DNA of 64,000 nucleotides from positions 1,054,001-1,118,000 of the forward strand of contig OX337234.1 in NCBI GenBank assembly GCA_946965045.2, written 5' to 3'. Below are positions 41,929 through 52,098 of the stretch, in pieces. The position numbers and the translations under genes were made by a program. Below the pieces are notes generated by a model. It searched no databases. It had not been told where the DNA came from and worked only from the letters and a program-made list of their open reading frames with translations. Numbering within the stretch: the stretch's first letter is position 1; every line of letters begins with the position of its first letter. Source of the stretch: Epithemia pelagica (taxonomy: Eukaryota > Bacillariophyta > Bacillariophyceae > Surirellales > Surirellaceae).

Positions 41929-43260
41929 GTGTAGCGTCTTTGTTTCAACAACAACAACAACAACAAGGGTAGTCGAGGAAGCGCTTTAATTGTAGCGTCT
42001 TTGAGACAACCTTGTGTACTTGTCTAAACAGTAAAAAGTGTGCGCTGAATTGTGTAGCGTCTTTGGTTTGGTCCTGAACTCTGGTGGTAACAAAACAACA
42101 ACCAAATCGAAGGAATACACTACGACGCGCTTTATGTGTAGCGTCTTGTTCGTTGTGATCCAACAATCGGTGCCAGAATTTGCTACTCCAAAACCAGGGG
42201 TTGGTTGGTTGTCCAAGCAATCTCGCGACAAGAATAGAACAGAAGCAACTGGCTACCACCGTGTCACACTGCTTGCTTTGGGTCTGTTCTATTCAAGTCG
42301 GAGTATCACGAGGACAGGAGGGTTCTTGATAAACAATCTAACAGATAGCCCGAAACCGCTTTAATTGTAATAGCGTGATTGGAATGAAGGACAGAGCTGA
42401 GTGAAACAAGCAACAATCAGACAGATGCCCCAAGCCGCTTTAATTGTAGCGTGGTGATTGGAATGGCAGAGCTGCAAGATAGTGCAAGTGTCAAAGATAG
42501 GACAAATGTCGACAATATTTCGATTGCTCTGGTGGTCGTTCTTCTTCTTGGGTTCCTCTTCTTCTTGTTTTCCTGTTGTAGCGGTTTTGGAGTGAAGGTC
42601 GTGGTTGAAAGGAAGCAAGCAACAATCAGACAGATGCCCCAAGCCGCTTTAGTTGTAGCGTGATTGGAATGGCAGAGCTGCAAGATAGTGCAAGTGTCAA
42701 TGTCTCGAATGCTCTGGCCGTGCTTGAGTTCCTCTTCCTCTTCTTCTGGTGCAGCGGTTTTGGAGTGAAGTGTTGTAGCGGTTTTGGAGTGAAGGTCGTG
42801 GTTGAAAGGAAGCAAGCAACAATCAGACAGATGCCCCAAGCCGCTTTAGTTGTAGCGTGATTGGAATGGCAGAGCTGCAAGATAGTGCAAGTGTCAATGT
42901 CTCGAATGCTCTGGCCGTGCTTGAGTTCCTCTTCCTCTTCTTCTGGTGCAGCGGTTTTGGAGTGAAGGTGGCTGAAGAGGAAGCAAGCAACAAAAAGGTG
43001 ACTGAAAAGGAACCAAGCAACAATCAGACAGATGCACCAAGCCGCTTTAATTGTAGCGTGATTGGAATGGCAGAGCTGTTAGGTTGGTGAAAGAAGTTGG
43101 ATAGGTGAAAGGATTGAAAAGGGAATCTCGGCAGAGAGAAAGCAAGCAACAAAAAGGTGGCTGAAAAGGAACCAAGAAACAATCAGACAGATGCCCCAAG
43201 CCGCTTTAATTGTAGCGTGATTGGAATGGCAGAGCTGTTAGGTTGATGAAAGAAGCTGGA
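41929..43260 (+). repeat. Right subterminal tandem repeats (TGTAGCGT motif array)
   Basis: Ten same-orientation copies of a TGTAGCGT core, often within CGCTTTAATTGTAGCG (itself a CGCT/AGCG dyad): near 41931, 41991, 42052, 42141, 42365, 42441, 42651, 42850, 43051 and 43210. The last five sit in long, near-identical units of about 160-210 bp containing GATTGGAATGGCAGAGCTG. ORFs across it are by-products of the repeats. Likely transposase-binding or structural end DNA of the giant transposon. Confidence 0.8.
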
Positions 43261-43310
43261 TAGATAATGGGATTGAACAGGGGAATCTCGATAGCGTTGG
43301 GTGATCGATT

Positions 43311-43346
43311 GCTGTTGTTGCTGCTGCTGCTGCTGCTGTTGTTGTT
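43311..43346. repeat. (CTG/TTG)n microsatellite
   Basis: GCTGTTGTTGCTGCTGCTGC-type run within the right subterminal region. Confidence 0.85.
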
Positions 43347-43609
43347 TGTTGTGGTGTGTTGGGTGGAGGTGGAGGGAGATGAATGAGCATCGATTCTGGT
43401 GGTCGTTGATTGTTGAATGACTAGTATGCTAAGTTGTTCGGTTTTGTTCGATGGATCAGAGTGTCGAGTTGGTAATCCCCGCGGTTTGGGTGATTGGGAA
43501 GGAGGATCCATCTGAGACATTCTTTGGGACATCCATGTGCGTCAGTCTTTCTGGCAGCTGCTGTGTGATGTGGTGGGAGTGGAAATTAGTGATTCAAAGG
43601 TGAGGGGAC

Positions 43610-43965
43610 AGACGCTTGCGCATGAGGGTTGCGTCATGCGCGTCTCGGGGGGGTCGAGCGCGCCAGATAGTTGTAGTGCGTATTAGCGGAGTGTGGCGCG
43701 CGTTATTCGTGGTTTGATCGCGGGCTTGTGCGCATTAAAATTGTTGCATGCGCGTGATAGTCAGCTCGATCTCTAGAACTAGCTAGAGAAATGTGCATTG
43801 TTAGACCTAGATTTGCAGATTTAGTTGGGAAAGCAGGATTATAGTTAAAAACTGCGCATATAAAAATAAACTGCGCATAAAAAATTTTAATTCGGCGAAT
43901 TTTTTCTAGAAATTCGCTTTTGGGGGTGGAAATCAAGCGCCAGGGCAAATTTCCCTCCTTAGATG
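43610..43965 (-). promoter_or_regulatory. Right subterminal GCGCA cluster and right TIR
   Basis: Multiple TGCGCA/GCGCGC motifs (near 43617, 43639, 43657, 43697, 43730, 43748, 43854, 43874) mirror the left-end cluster. The TIR ends TTCCCTCCTTAGATG at 43965, followed by the CA duplication. Confidence 0.65.
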
Positions 43966-44589
43966 CATGATCCTAAGACAACACACGAAGAAGCATTAGA
44001 AAGGATCGGACAATACTTGAAAGGGACAATGGAGAAAGGACTCATCCTCCGTCCAACTTACGACAATCTCAACGTTGATTGTTACGTTGATGCAGACTTC
44101 GCGGGTCTGTGGCCACATGAGGATAAGATGGATCCGTCATGTGTCAAGAGCCGAACTGGGTTTGCCATCTGCATCGCAAACTGTCCAGTCATTTGGCAAA
44201 GCAAGTTGCAATCGGATATTGCAACATCAACAATGGAGGCGGAATACACAGCGCTCAGTGTGGCGATGAAATCTGTGTTGCCTCTTCTGGAACTTCTGAA
44301 AACTGTGGCACGAGGTGTCGGCATGACAGAAGATCAGAGCACGAAATTCAAAACCACAGTGTGGGAAGATAACAATGGTGCCCTGACGCTCGCGAACATG
44401 GAGCCGGGCAGGTTCACACTAAGATCAAAGTTCTATGCGATTCGAATGCACTGGTTTCGATCGCACTTAAAGCCGAATCGAGTCACGGTTGAAAAGATCG
44501 AGACATCAAAACAACGTGCAGACATAATGACAAAGGGTCTGACGAAAGATACATTTGAAACAATTCGGAAGCTACTGTGTGGATGGTAG
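43966..44589 (+). CDS. Copia RNase H, downstream continuation of E3 pol
   Basis: Picks up the E3 pol frame right after the giant transposon. It begins with the HDPKTTHEEALERIGQYLKG segment that normally follows the RT end, then the RNase H motifs CYVDADFAG, STMEAEYTALS and WEDNNGALTLA, and the usual C-terminal RADIMTKGL. It ends at TAG 44587-44589. The apparent ATG at 43963 is formed by the last bases of the transposon and is not a true start. Confidence 0.88.
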   Translation, partial: HDPKTTHEEALERIGQYLKGTMEKGLILRPTYDNLNVDCYVDADFAGLWPHEDKMDPSCVKSRTGFAICIANCPVIWQSKLQSDIATSTMEAEYTALSVAMKSVLPLLELLKTVARGVGMTEDQSTKFKTTVWEDNNGALTLANMEPGRFTLRSKFYAIRMHWFRSHLKPNRVTVEKIETSKQRADIMTKGLTKDTFETIRKLLCGW

Positions 44590-44614
44590 CCGAGATATTG
44601 CGCTTGAGAGGGAG

Positions 44615-44814
44615 TGCGAGTATAGCTGGGGTAGCAAGCTTATACCCGGCAACAAGACTCATCAATCACGAATGATGAGCGACGTAGATGTGAACGAATG
44701 GATGGAATGACTCATCCAAAAGATATTGAAGAAAAGATCCAAGTGAATTTAGTGAGAATTTAGGACTAACATAATAGTGATTATCAGAATAAGTATCCTT
44801 TTACGGATTGCTCA
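44615..44814 (+). repeat. LTR of E3 (end inferred)
   Basis: Starts TGCGAGTATAGC right after the polypurine tract TTGAGAGGGAG (44604-44614). A TG...CA end at 44814 (GGATTGCTCA) is one fit. No second copy is present in the window, so the length is provisional. Confidence 0.5.
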
Positions 44815-44953
44815 ATGGGAAAGAGACCGCCGTTCTTTTCCACTACTCGCAGGTTCTGAGCCCAAGTATTACGCTGTAGAAGGTTTCCCAAGGTCGTACG
44901 GTGTCAAGGAAGTGAGTGCTCTGGCAAGCTAGGACAGAGAGAAGGTGAGAACA

Positions 44954-45637
44954 ATGGCGCGAGCAGAAGACTCGGCAAATGTTTCACCCGCTTCAGGTGC
45001 TGCACCGGCTAACACGGGAGACGATGAGGACTATCAAAACGCCTCAGCGGAAGACCAGACTGGAACCGACAATCGGGAATCCGACTTTGGATTCCGAACA
45101 CTCGACGAAACGCTTCAGGGTCTTAATGAGAGAAGACAAAGAAGAACAAGCGATGAAAGCAACTCGGATAAGAGTTCAAAGAGCGATGACTACCCGTTAG
45201 ATACAGATACCCGATTCATGGTTGGGGGACTGGCAGTTGAGCTGGTGGAACCAGGTTCAAGGGGATATGGTGTTGCAGATCAAGGACCTCTATATCGGAA
45301 AGAGAACAGGGAGAAAATGTCTTCGGAGAAGAAACAAGATCTCTTCAAGGAAGCCGTGAAGACATCGCAAACGAAATATACTTTCACGAGTATGAGTTTG
45401 ACCGATGAAAAGAAGTTGGATGAGTGTTATAACACTGCCATCATGATTTCCAAGACCAAGGACACGCATATGGTTTACGATATGCATGACGTGTTCACGA
45501 TTGTGTTCCCCAAGTCGAAGGGATCCCGGAGTATTGAGTCTCGTACTGTAGATCGCACACACACATGGTGCAATGCACCTCTAGGAGTATCAACACAAGC
45601 TCCTGGCACTTTGTCTATGGGAAAGATAAAAGCATAG
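44954..45637 (+). CDS. Copia gag N-terminal half (fragment)
   Basis: ATG 44954; 227 residues. An acidic Asp/Ser/Glu-rich N-terminus, then LDECYNTAIMISKTKDTHMVYDMHDVFTIVFP, characteristic of CoDi-type gags. It lacks the remaining capsid and zinc knuckle and drifts into unrelated sequence after about 45545. It follows an LTR, so it looks like the start of a second element copy (or the displaced beginning of E3, whose gag lacks exactly this part). Confidence 0.65.
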   Translation: MARAEDSANVSPASGAAPANTGDDEDYQNASAEDQTGTDNRESDFGFRTLDETLQGLNERRQRRTSDESNSDKSSKSDDYPLDTDTRFMVGGLAVELVEPGSRGYGVADQGPLYRKENREKMSSEKKQDLFKEAVKTSQTKYTFTSMSLTDEKKLDECYNTAIMISKTKDTHMVYDMHDVFTIVFPKSKGSRSIESRTVDRTHTWCNAPLGVSTQAPGTLSMGKIKA

Positions 45638-45729
45638 TCCACTACTAGTTTAGGCTTCCTGCTTCCTGGGCTTACATACCCCATGATGACGCTGTCAAAC
45701 CTTCGCTTCATCATTGTAGAGGTTGATTG

Positions 45730-46452
45730 TGGCAGAATTCTCACCAACAACTAGGTGGTGGTGGAATCTACAACTCATCGACTGATGCTAGTATTTTATG
45801 GCATCCGATGACATTTTCGTAAAAGTGAGAAAAGAATGACGGCATGCTCGCAGACCTTTAAATTCGGCCAAGGCATGCTCGCAATGCACGTGTTATGAGC
45901 GACCGATCGGATATTAATTATGGCCCAACACGTGCGCGCCCAATATTCTCAAGCGCGCGCAATCAATATCCGAGTACGCACCTCCACGACTTAGCCCAAC
46001 GGCCTAAGTAACCGAAGCACGAATCACGATCACGCGAGACCATATCTCTATTCCCACAAATCGAAGAATGCAAACGGCAACGCGCCAAGAAAACTACCTA
46101 TATCACAACAAAGCAAGAGCTGTTGGCATTAGTATATGATATACAAGTGCATATACTTCCAATACACAATATCCATGTCTACTCCAACCAGACCAGTCCT
46201 GTCAGCGCCATGAATATATCAGTCATGCACCCTGGCCAGACCTGCACATCAAAACACACACCGTAGTCCTAAAGCTCACAATCTAACAATATCACCATTT
46301 ATCACATCCTCTTTTGTGTCCCGACTATCCTTTTGATAGACTACGACTTGGTTGTATCTCTGACACGTGGAGATACTACTATCGGTTGGTGACCTACCTG
46401 ATTGTCTGCTCTACCAAGCATTATCCCCCATGAGTTTGAAAGAATTCTACTA
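45730..46452 (+). repeat. 5' LTR of E4
   Basis: 723 bp, TG...TA ends with 12-bp imperfect inverted termini. It differs from the 3' LTR at two sites (A/G in GGCATTRGTATATG; A/G in CTACCRAGCA). Confidence 0.93.
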
Positions 46453-46958
46453 GATTAACAGTCTCACTGCTTATTTCCCTGCAGTTGCATTTGGAACCTT
46501 ACTTACCCATCAACACCCATTACAGATTGAGATACCCCAACAAACAAGAGTTAGAGGACAAAGCTACCCAACCCAACAACAGGGCCAGCCTGGCTAAGGC
46601 TAGGGTCACCAACCCTCTCCTATTCCAGGACCTCAAGCTGCACCAGGACTCCGTGCAACTACCTTCCCCATACCTGACCAGTGAACCACTTTGTTGAGGA
46701 CCACGAGCAAGACGAGCAAGCTACCACTGTTCCTGACTCCCCGGTTCAACTCGATCACCGCAACGAGTCTGGAAGTGACCAAGAATAAGTATCTTTAAGT
46801 CGTTTTCACACCAAACCAGAGACAAAACTGAGTTCCGCACATCCGGGTTGCCTTTTGGACATCACAACACACATCCGGGTACTTTATACGTGGTACATAC
46901 GTGGTACATCCGGGTTCATATCACACCACACATTAAATAAAACCAATCAAGTACTACC

Positions 46959-47177
46959 ATGGATCCTCAACCACCCAAGACACCTACAACTCCTAAGGGA
47001 GAAGATAACCAAGACAATGTCTCGAACACAGACCTATTCGATCACATCATCTATACTGTCTGTCAATACTTTACCAAAGAGAGAGCTGACTATTTAATGA
47101 AATGGATGAAATACCATGGTTTTGAGAACATACTCATGTTATCTTGTACATGCAAACCAATACTGAGGAATCCATGA
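46959..47177 (+). CDS. Gag-like N-terminus (E4)
   Basis: ATG 46959. 72 residues starting MDPQPPKTPTT, then a helical segment (YFTKERADYLMKWMKYHGF). A frameshift near 47130 separates it from the following ORF in another frame. Together they make the E4 gag. Confidence 0.55.
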   Translation: MDPQPPKTPTTPKGEDNQDNVSNTDLFDHIIYTVCQYFTKERADYLMKWMKYHGFENILMLSCTCKPILRNP

Positions 47178-47779
47178 ACAAACTAACCCAATACAAGGTC
47201 AACAACAAGACGCAAGATCTGCAAGGTCCTACAAGACAACAGATCAAGCTCTTAGTCTATTGGGCCATACACAAGACCAATGAAATTCAAGATGAGCTAT
47301 CCAATAGCGACTGGATGAACCTAACGAGAAATGAGTTCAACATTTGGAGGATCAATACAAATTTCTCCAATGGACAACCTAGCCAAGTCCCAGTCTCGCC
47401 AATGAAGTCGCCGTCATCTGCAAAATCTGTCAGCACAGTTACTACCGCATCCCAATCTCAACAAGACCTAACGGCGTTCAGAAAGGGAACTAAGCGCGAC
47501 GCAACTGCATATGAGGTATTCAAGGATGAACGATACTACGATTCATTCTGGCGTGTATTCAAGACTACAGCTAAGGCACAAGGCCTATCCAACGTTCTGA
47601 GTTTCAAGTACACACCTCCCAAAGATGATGAGTATGCTGAAGAACTATTCCAAGAGCAACAAGTATTTCTTTACTCCGTTCTTGTCCGTATTATCCAGAC
47701 TGACCAAGGTCGAGCCTATGTACGTGAACATGAACATGATGAAGATGCACGTGCTGTATTGAAGAAGTTACATTCATAA
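47144..47779 (+). CDS. Gag-like middle part (E4)
   Basis: Open through helical, charged sequence (YEVFKDERYYDSFWRVFKTTAKAQG) to a TAA at 47777-47779. The frame continues open on the other side of this single stop into the next ORF, so the stop looks like a point nonsense change or a readthrough site. Confidence 0.6.
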   Translation: MYMQTNTEESMNKLTQYKVNNKTQDLQGPTRQQIKLLVYWAIHKTNEIQDELSNSDWMNLTRNEFNIWRINTNFSNGQPSQVPVSPMKSPSSAKSVSTVTTASQSQQDLTAFRKGTKRDATAYEVFKDERYYDSFWRVFKTTAKAQGLSNVLSFKYTPPKDDEYAEELFQEQQVFLYSVLVRIIQTDQGRAYVREHEHDEDARAVLKKLHS

Positions 47780-50700
47780 CATACCGAATCTGATCTCGCA
47801 AAACGAGAAGTCCTACGTTTAACCAACTACATTTCCAATCTACGTCTTGATGACACATGGCGCGGAACAAGACGTCAATTTCTTCTACACTTTCAAGAGC
47901 AGCTACGTTTGCTAGACAATCTTGTGACATTGTCTGATCGCATCCCTGATCATACCAGGATGACTTTCCTCATGCAAGCTGTAGAAAAGGTACCTGATCT
48001 CCGCCGAGTCAAGATCTTGGACAATGTGGTGAACACAAAATCCGGTGCAAAATCCCTTTGCTATCAATCATACTTCCGTCTCCTTCTAGACGCAGCTTAT
48101 GACCATGATCAAGCAACCCAGTCATCTGCATATAGTCGCCGTCGACATGTCAAACAACATGATTCACAATACGGCCAAGATACAGATCCTGACTTAACCC
48201 CACAAGATGATATGGAGTATCATGTTCACAACACTAACGTGACATCTGACTCTCCATCCTCTTCATCTAAGGTTAGTCTGCCGCGTGACCTATGGTTCAA
48301 ACTTTCTGAAGAAGATCGCAAGTTGATCATTGGGTACAACAAGATGATTCATGCACCATCATCAACAACGCCAAAGAAAGTGCAGACGCATGCCCTTGAC
48401 ATTGATCCGGAACCTGATCCTGACCCCAGTCAAGAAGCTGTTTCTAAAAATGCTTCACTTGGTGCGACTTCCGAGCATCAAGATGAGTCAGATCCAGTTA
48501 CACAATTCATCAACCAAGCCATGACGACTGACATCAATCATCCAGCGTCTGACTTGACCAGTGTTCTATCCAACGCCAAGTCAAAAACAAGCAAGAAGGT
48601 TAGCCTCAAGGCCAATATGCATAAACAGGAAGGACACATACTGCACTATCTGTCTTCCAGGAAATCTACTCTCCCAGGAAACCAATTGGTTGACCGTGGT
48701 GCTAATGGAGGACTTGCTGGTTCTGACATGCGCATCCTTTCTAAGACTGGTCGTCATATATCCATTATGGGTATCAAAAATCATGAGCTTACTGAGATTC
48801 CTATTGTCACATGTGCCGCTAAGTTTGAAACCAATGATGGACCCATTATTGGCATCTTCAATGAATATGCATTCCACGGAAAAGGACAATCGATCCATGC
48901 TCCTGGACAATTCGAGCACTTTGGACATGCTGTTGATGAACGATCCGTTAAAGTTGATGGAAAACAATGCATCACAACACTTGATGGCCGTGCTATGTCT
49001 CTGCACATCAAAGAGGGACTAGTATACATTCACTCCTTAGGTATCCCCAGTGATGATGACATGGAGACATTACCTCAGATCATCTTCACATCACCTGATA
49101 CATGGGATCCTGGTGTTTTGGATCATTTGCATCCTGCCTCATCACCTGACAGTGCTTCTAACTGGCAACAAGTCAACACTGATGGTAGTATGACGCATTA
49201 TGGGGAGTACACTGATCGTGATGTCTGTAACCTCACTCAACTTTTGGATTTACCTTACGATCATGGACCTGATACACCTTCCTTCTCCTCAGCCCTTATT
49301 GGAGACTCTTGTTCCAAACTGTACCATCAAGATCACAACATGACTGAGAAGCGTTATCCTACCGTTAAGAAGATGCCTTGCGTCATCATAAACGTTTCTG
49401 GTCATCTTACTCTTCAGATCCTCAATGGTCGCCCACCTGATTTTTCCCAACCCCTTTTCTTCCTTCTCTGCGACAAGGTCTTCTCCTGTACCAAATCTTA
49501 TGCACCCTATCTTTGTCCGGATGCCTCTTCAGGGGAGGAGTCACTTCCAAATAAACCCAATGACAAGCAAGCTGACACCGTTTTCATTTGTAGCAAAGGT
49601 GAAGATCCATCCGCACAAATGCCTACGATCAAGAACTGCGACAAAATTTTTGGACAAGCGTTTCCTTACAAACCAGCAGAGGGAAATGGGGAGCAACAAC
49701 AAGCATGTATAATCCAACATGTCAATTTAGAACATGACGCTTTCAAGCAAGAAGCATGTATCAAGAAGTATATTTTCTGCAAACACAATTCCTATATTGA
49801 CAAGAAGGTGATCTCATGCAGTCAACTTGTGGAATACAATGGACAGGACAACCAGGAACAGGCAACTGAAGATGTTGTTTTCCAATTCAGAGATGTTGTC
49901 ATACATGAAGGACCTTTCAGTAGTAACAACAACCCTGACTACAAAGGGAGTCGCTGGAATGTACTTGTTGATTGGGAGACTGGGGAGATGATCTTTGAGC
50001 CTCCAACACCCACCATAACCATTGTCTATGGCAAGAAACATGACGTACTGAATGAACTTGGATGGAAGCATTTCAAGCATTTTGTCAAGATCAGTGAATG
50101 CCTCATTCAAGCTGCTAAACAGCAGTCAAGAATCAAGCAGCTCAGTTTTTTTGTCAAGTACAATTTTGGTTACCCACACGTTTCACAGACACACAAAGAA
50201 GCAATTGTTTTAGACAAGCAAAATGGCAAAAACAAGTGGCAAGACACTACCAATTTTGGACCCTCACAGATTCAATCACTCAAGACATTGAAGGATCATG
50301 ATCAAGTTCAAGTCCATCTTGGGAAAATGTTAGATGCACAAGAAGAGTATCACAACAAGATTCAAGTCTATCTTGTGAAACATGATGATAGATGCAAGGC
50401 ACTTCTTGTCACATGTGAACATTTTACCAAAGAACCAGTTGAGGCAATCTGTCCATGTGCTATTTCCTCTTGCAACTTCCATACTACCATCTACCTTGGG
50501 CCTCTCAATGATATGGATATATGGAGAGCATACATTGGAAATGCATGCAACCTAAAAGCTTTAGCTGGGGAGAAGACCTTGATAGTCGCAAGACAAGAAC
50601 TCAAGGAATTATGTCACACCTTGGTTACCTACTACAAGACCTCAAATGGATTCGATTCTTCAGGAGCACATCAACATGACTGTTTATTTGATGTCTTTCT

Positions 50701-51082
50701 TGACGTGGATTTGTCACCAAGTAAAGCAATTCCCAATGTTTGGATGAAGAAAGCACCCGGGGAGGAGAGCTCTGAAGGTATCTGCAACAACTTTACACTC
50801 AAGAATGTTGGATTTATTATCAACTGCCTTGGACGTTTTTATACACCAATCCAGAAGATGTTCTCGGCAAACATTGGAAATTCTCCACATGATAGACGAT
50901 GTCCAAGACCTTCTTCTTCCTCTGGATTGGAAACAATCACAAGAACAACAAAGGAAAATAACAATCCTCACTTGACGAATTGTGGGGAGTGGCAGAATTC
51001 TCACCAACAACTAGGTGGTGGTGGAATCTACAACTCATCGACTGATGCTAGTATTTTATGGCATCCGATGACATTTTCGTAA
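47780..51082 (+). CDS. Gag-protease-degenerate RT polyprotein (E4)
   Basis: Same frame as 47144-47779; the first ATG comes well inside. It has a gag continuation (WRGTRRQFLLHFQEQLRLLDNL), then a retropepsin-like region LVDRGANGGLAGSDMRIL with GKGQSIHAPGQFEHFG and TLDGRAMSL, typical of one diatom Copia clade. After residue about 650, segments still align by eye with a Copia chromodomain/RT: SRWNVLVDWETGEM, KNKWQDTT, KIQVYLVKHDDRCKALLVTCEHFTK, YIGNACNLKAL (normally a D-I-GNAYLEA type). The YVDD active site and RNase H are missing. The frame nevertheless stays open for 3.3 kb and ends inside the 3' LTR. It is probably catalytically dead. Confidence 0.65.
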   Translation, partial: HTESDLAKREVLRLTNYISNLRLDDTWRGTRRQFLLHFQEQLRLLDNLVTLSDRIPDHTRMTFLMQAVEKVPDLRRVKILDNVVNTKSGAKSLCYQSYFRLLLDAAYDHDQATQSSAYSRRRHVKQHDSQYGQDTDPDLTPQDDMEYHVHNTNVTSDSPSSSSKVSLPRDLWFKLSEEDRKLIIGYNKMIHAPSSTTPKKVQTHALDIDPEPDPDPSQEAVSKNASLGATSEHQDESDPVTQFINQAMTTDINHPASDLTSVLSNAKSKTSKKVSLKANMHKQEGHILHYLSSRKSTLPGNQLVDRGANGGLAGSDMRILSKTGRHISIMGIKNHELTEIPIVTCAAKFETNDGPIIGIFNEYAFHGKGQSIHAPGQFEHFGHAVDERSVKVDGKQCITTLDGRAMSLHIKEGLVYIHSLGIPSDDDMETLPQIIFTSPDTWDPGVLDHLHPASSPDSASNWQQVNTDGSMTHYGEYTDRDVCNLTQLLDLPYDHGPDTPSFSSALIGDSCSKLYHQDHNMTEKRYPTVKKMPCVIINVSGHLTLQILNGRPPDFSQPLFFLLCDKVFSCTKSYAPYLCPDASSGEESLPNKPNDKQADTVFICSKGEDPSAQMPTIKNCDKIFGQAFPYKPAEGNGEQQQACIIQHVNLEHDAFKQEACIKKYIFCKHNSYIDKKVISCSQLVEYNGQDNQEQATEDVVFQFRDVVIHEGPFSSNNNPDYKGSRWNVLVDWETGEMIFEPPTPTITIVYGKKHDVLNELGWKHFKHFVKISECLIQAAKQQSRIKQLSFFVKYNFGYPHVSQTHKEAIVLDKQNGKNKWQDTTNFGPSQIQSLKTLKDHDQVQVHLGKMLDAQEEYHNKIQVYLVKHDDRCKALLVTCEHFTKEPVEAICPCAISSCNFHTTIYLGPLNDMDIWRAYIGNACNLKALAGEKTLIVARQELKELCHTLVTYYKTSNGFDSSGAHQHDCLFDVFLDVDLSPSKAIPNVWMKKAPGEESSEGICNNFTLKNVGFIINCLGRFYTPIQKMFSANIGNSPHDRRCPRPSSSSGLETITRTTKENNNPHLTNCGEWQNSHQQLGGGGIYNSSTDASILWHPMTFS

Positions 51083-51712
51083 AAGTGAGAAAAGAATGAC
51101 GGCATGCTCGCAGACCTTTAAATTCGGCCAAGGCATGCTCGCAATGCACGTGTTATGAGCGACCGATCGGATATTAATTATGGCCCAACACGTGCGCGCC
51201 CAATATTCTCAAGCGCGCGCAATCAATATCCGAGTACGCACCTCCACGACTTAGCCCAACGGCCTAAGTAACCGAAGCACGAATCACGATCACGCGAGAC
51301 CATATCTCTATTCCCACAAATCGAAGAATGCAAACGGCAACGCGCCAAGAAAACTACCTATATCACAACAAAGCAAGAGCTGTTGGCATTGGTATATGAT
51401 ATACAAGTGCATATACTTCCAATACACAATATCCATGTCTACTCCAACCAGACCAGTCCTGTCAGCGCCATGAATATATCAGTCATGCACCCTGGCCAGA
51501 CCTGCACATCAAAACACACACCGTAGTCCTAAAGCTCACAATCTAACAATATCACCATTTATCACATCCTCTTTTGTGTCCCGACTATCCTTTTGATAGA
51601 CTACGACTTGGTTGTATCTCTGACACGTGGAGATACTACTATCGGTTGGTGACCTACCTGATTGTCTGCTCTACCGAGCATTATCCCCCATGAGTTTGAA
51701 AGAATTCTACTA
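50990..51712 (+). repeat. 3' LTR of E4
   Basis: Second 723-bp LTR, followed by the GATTG duplication at 51713-51717. Confidence 0.93.
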
Positions 51713-51717
51713 GATTG

Positions 51718-52098
51718 TTTATTGCAGTGGTTGATTGTCATGTTTCATGTTGTCATCCTTCCTTTGATGTATTCCGCCTTCACTTGTGATCTAGGTGGAT
51801 GGTTTTGGCCATAAAGTTGTCACTGTGGTCGTTCGTACGGCTGGATGGTTTTCTTTTGGTTTTTGGTGTGCTCATGGTCGTCTTTTGTGGTGTTGCTCGA
51901 AAAGTGAGACGATTCCTGGCCCTTGTGCTAGCAATACAAGGCGTGACCGGCGCGTCTATTTCGAACGATCGAAGGGAGGCTGGCGATATCACCCGGCTGG
52001 CGCTTTGGGAAAAAATACGAGACAATTTTTTTCCTTTCGGATGACGGACGAACAAAGGTACCCCCCAATCGCACCCTTTTAATTCAATACAAATACAC
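51718..52098. other. Spacer between E4 and the MITE, with a small hydrophobic ORF
   Basis: An 81-codon ORF at 51799-52044 (+) encodes a very hydrophobic N-terminal half (LVFGVLMVVFCGVARKVRRFLALVLAIQGV). It could be a membrane peptide or chance; no homologue recognised and no other support. Confidence 0.25.

Larger units (their letters stand above)
25456..43965 (+). mobile_element. Giant TIR DNA transposon (CACTA/Plavaka-like), 18,510 bp
   Basis: It interrupts the E3 Copia pol frame. The left end reads CATCTAAGGAAGGAA (25456) and the right end, reverse-complemented, reads CATCTAAGGAGGGAA (43965). TIRs of about 15 bp therefore match with one difference, with a weaker GCC...GGCG match further in. 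The flanks carry a 2-bp CA duplication (25454-25455, 43966-43967). Deleting the element and one CA rejoins the copia pol frame exactly in phase, which defines both ends independently. Contents: divergent accessory gene and transposase, two paralogous Cys-rich genes, a two-RING/dioxygenase-like unit, and dense subterminal repeats. The transposase motifs and a 2-bp duplication fit the CACTA superfamily. The termini are not CACTA. Confidence 0.9.
45725..51717 (+). mobile_element. LTR retrotransposon E4 with GATTG target duplication
   Basis: 5' LTR 45730-46452 and 3' LTR 50990-51712 are both 723 bp (TGGCAGAATTCT...AGAATTCTACTA). I find only two substitutions between them, so it is a recent insertion. 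GATTG flanks both ends (45725-45729, 51713-51717). A GTGGGGAG polypurine tract precedes the 3' LTR. The internal ORFs look like a CoDi-type Copia gag-pol in which the RT is strongly altered and RNase H is absent, so it is probably non-autonomous. Confidence 0.92.

Noticed and set aside
41945..43532. Several ORFs of 60-140 codons with repeated peptides
   Set aside because: They follow the period of the subterminal tandem repeat on both strands and have no start or codon support.
20342..45637. Exact circular permutation of E3 with gag halves meeting at one breakpoint
   Set aside because: A stretch typical of the middle of CoDi gags appears to be missing between the two halves, so a clean circle integration is not supported.
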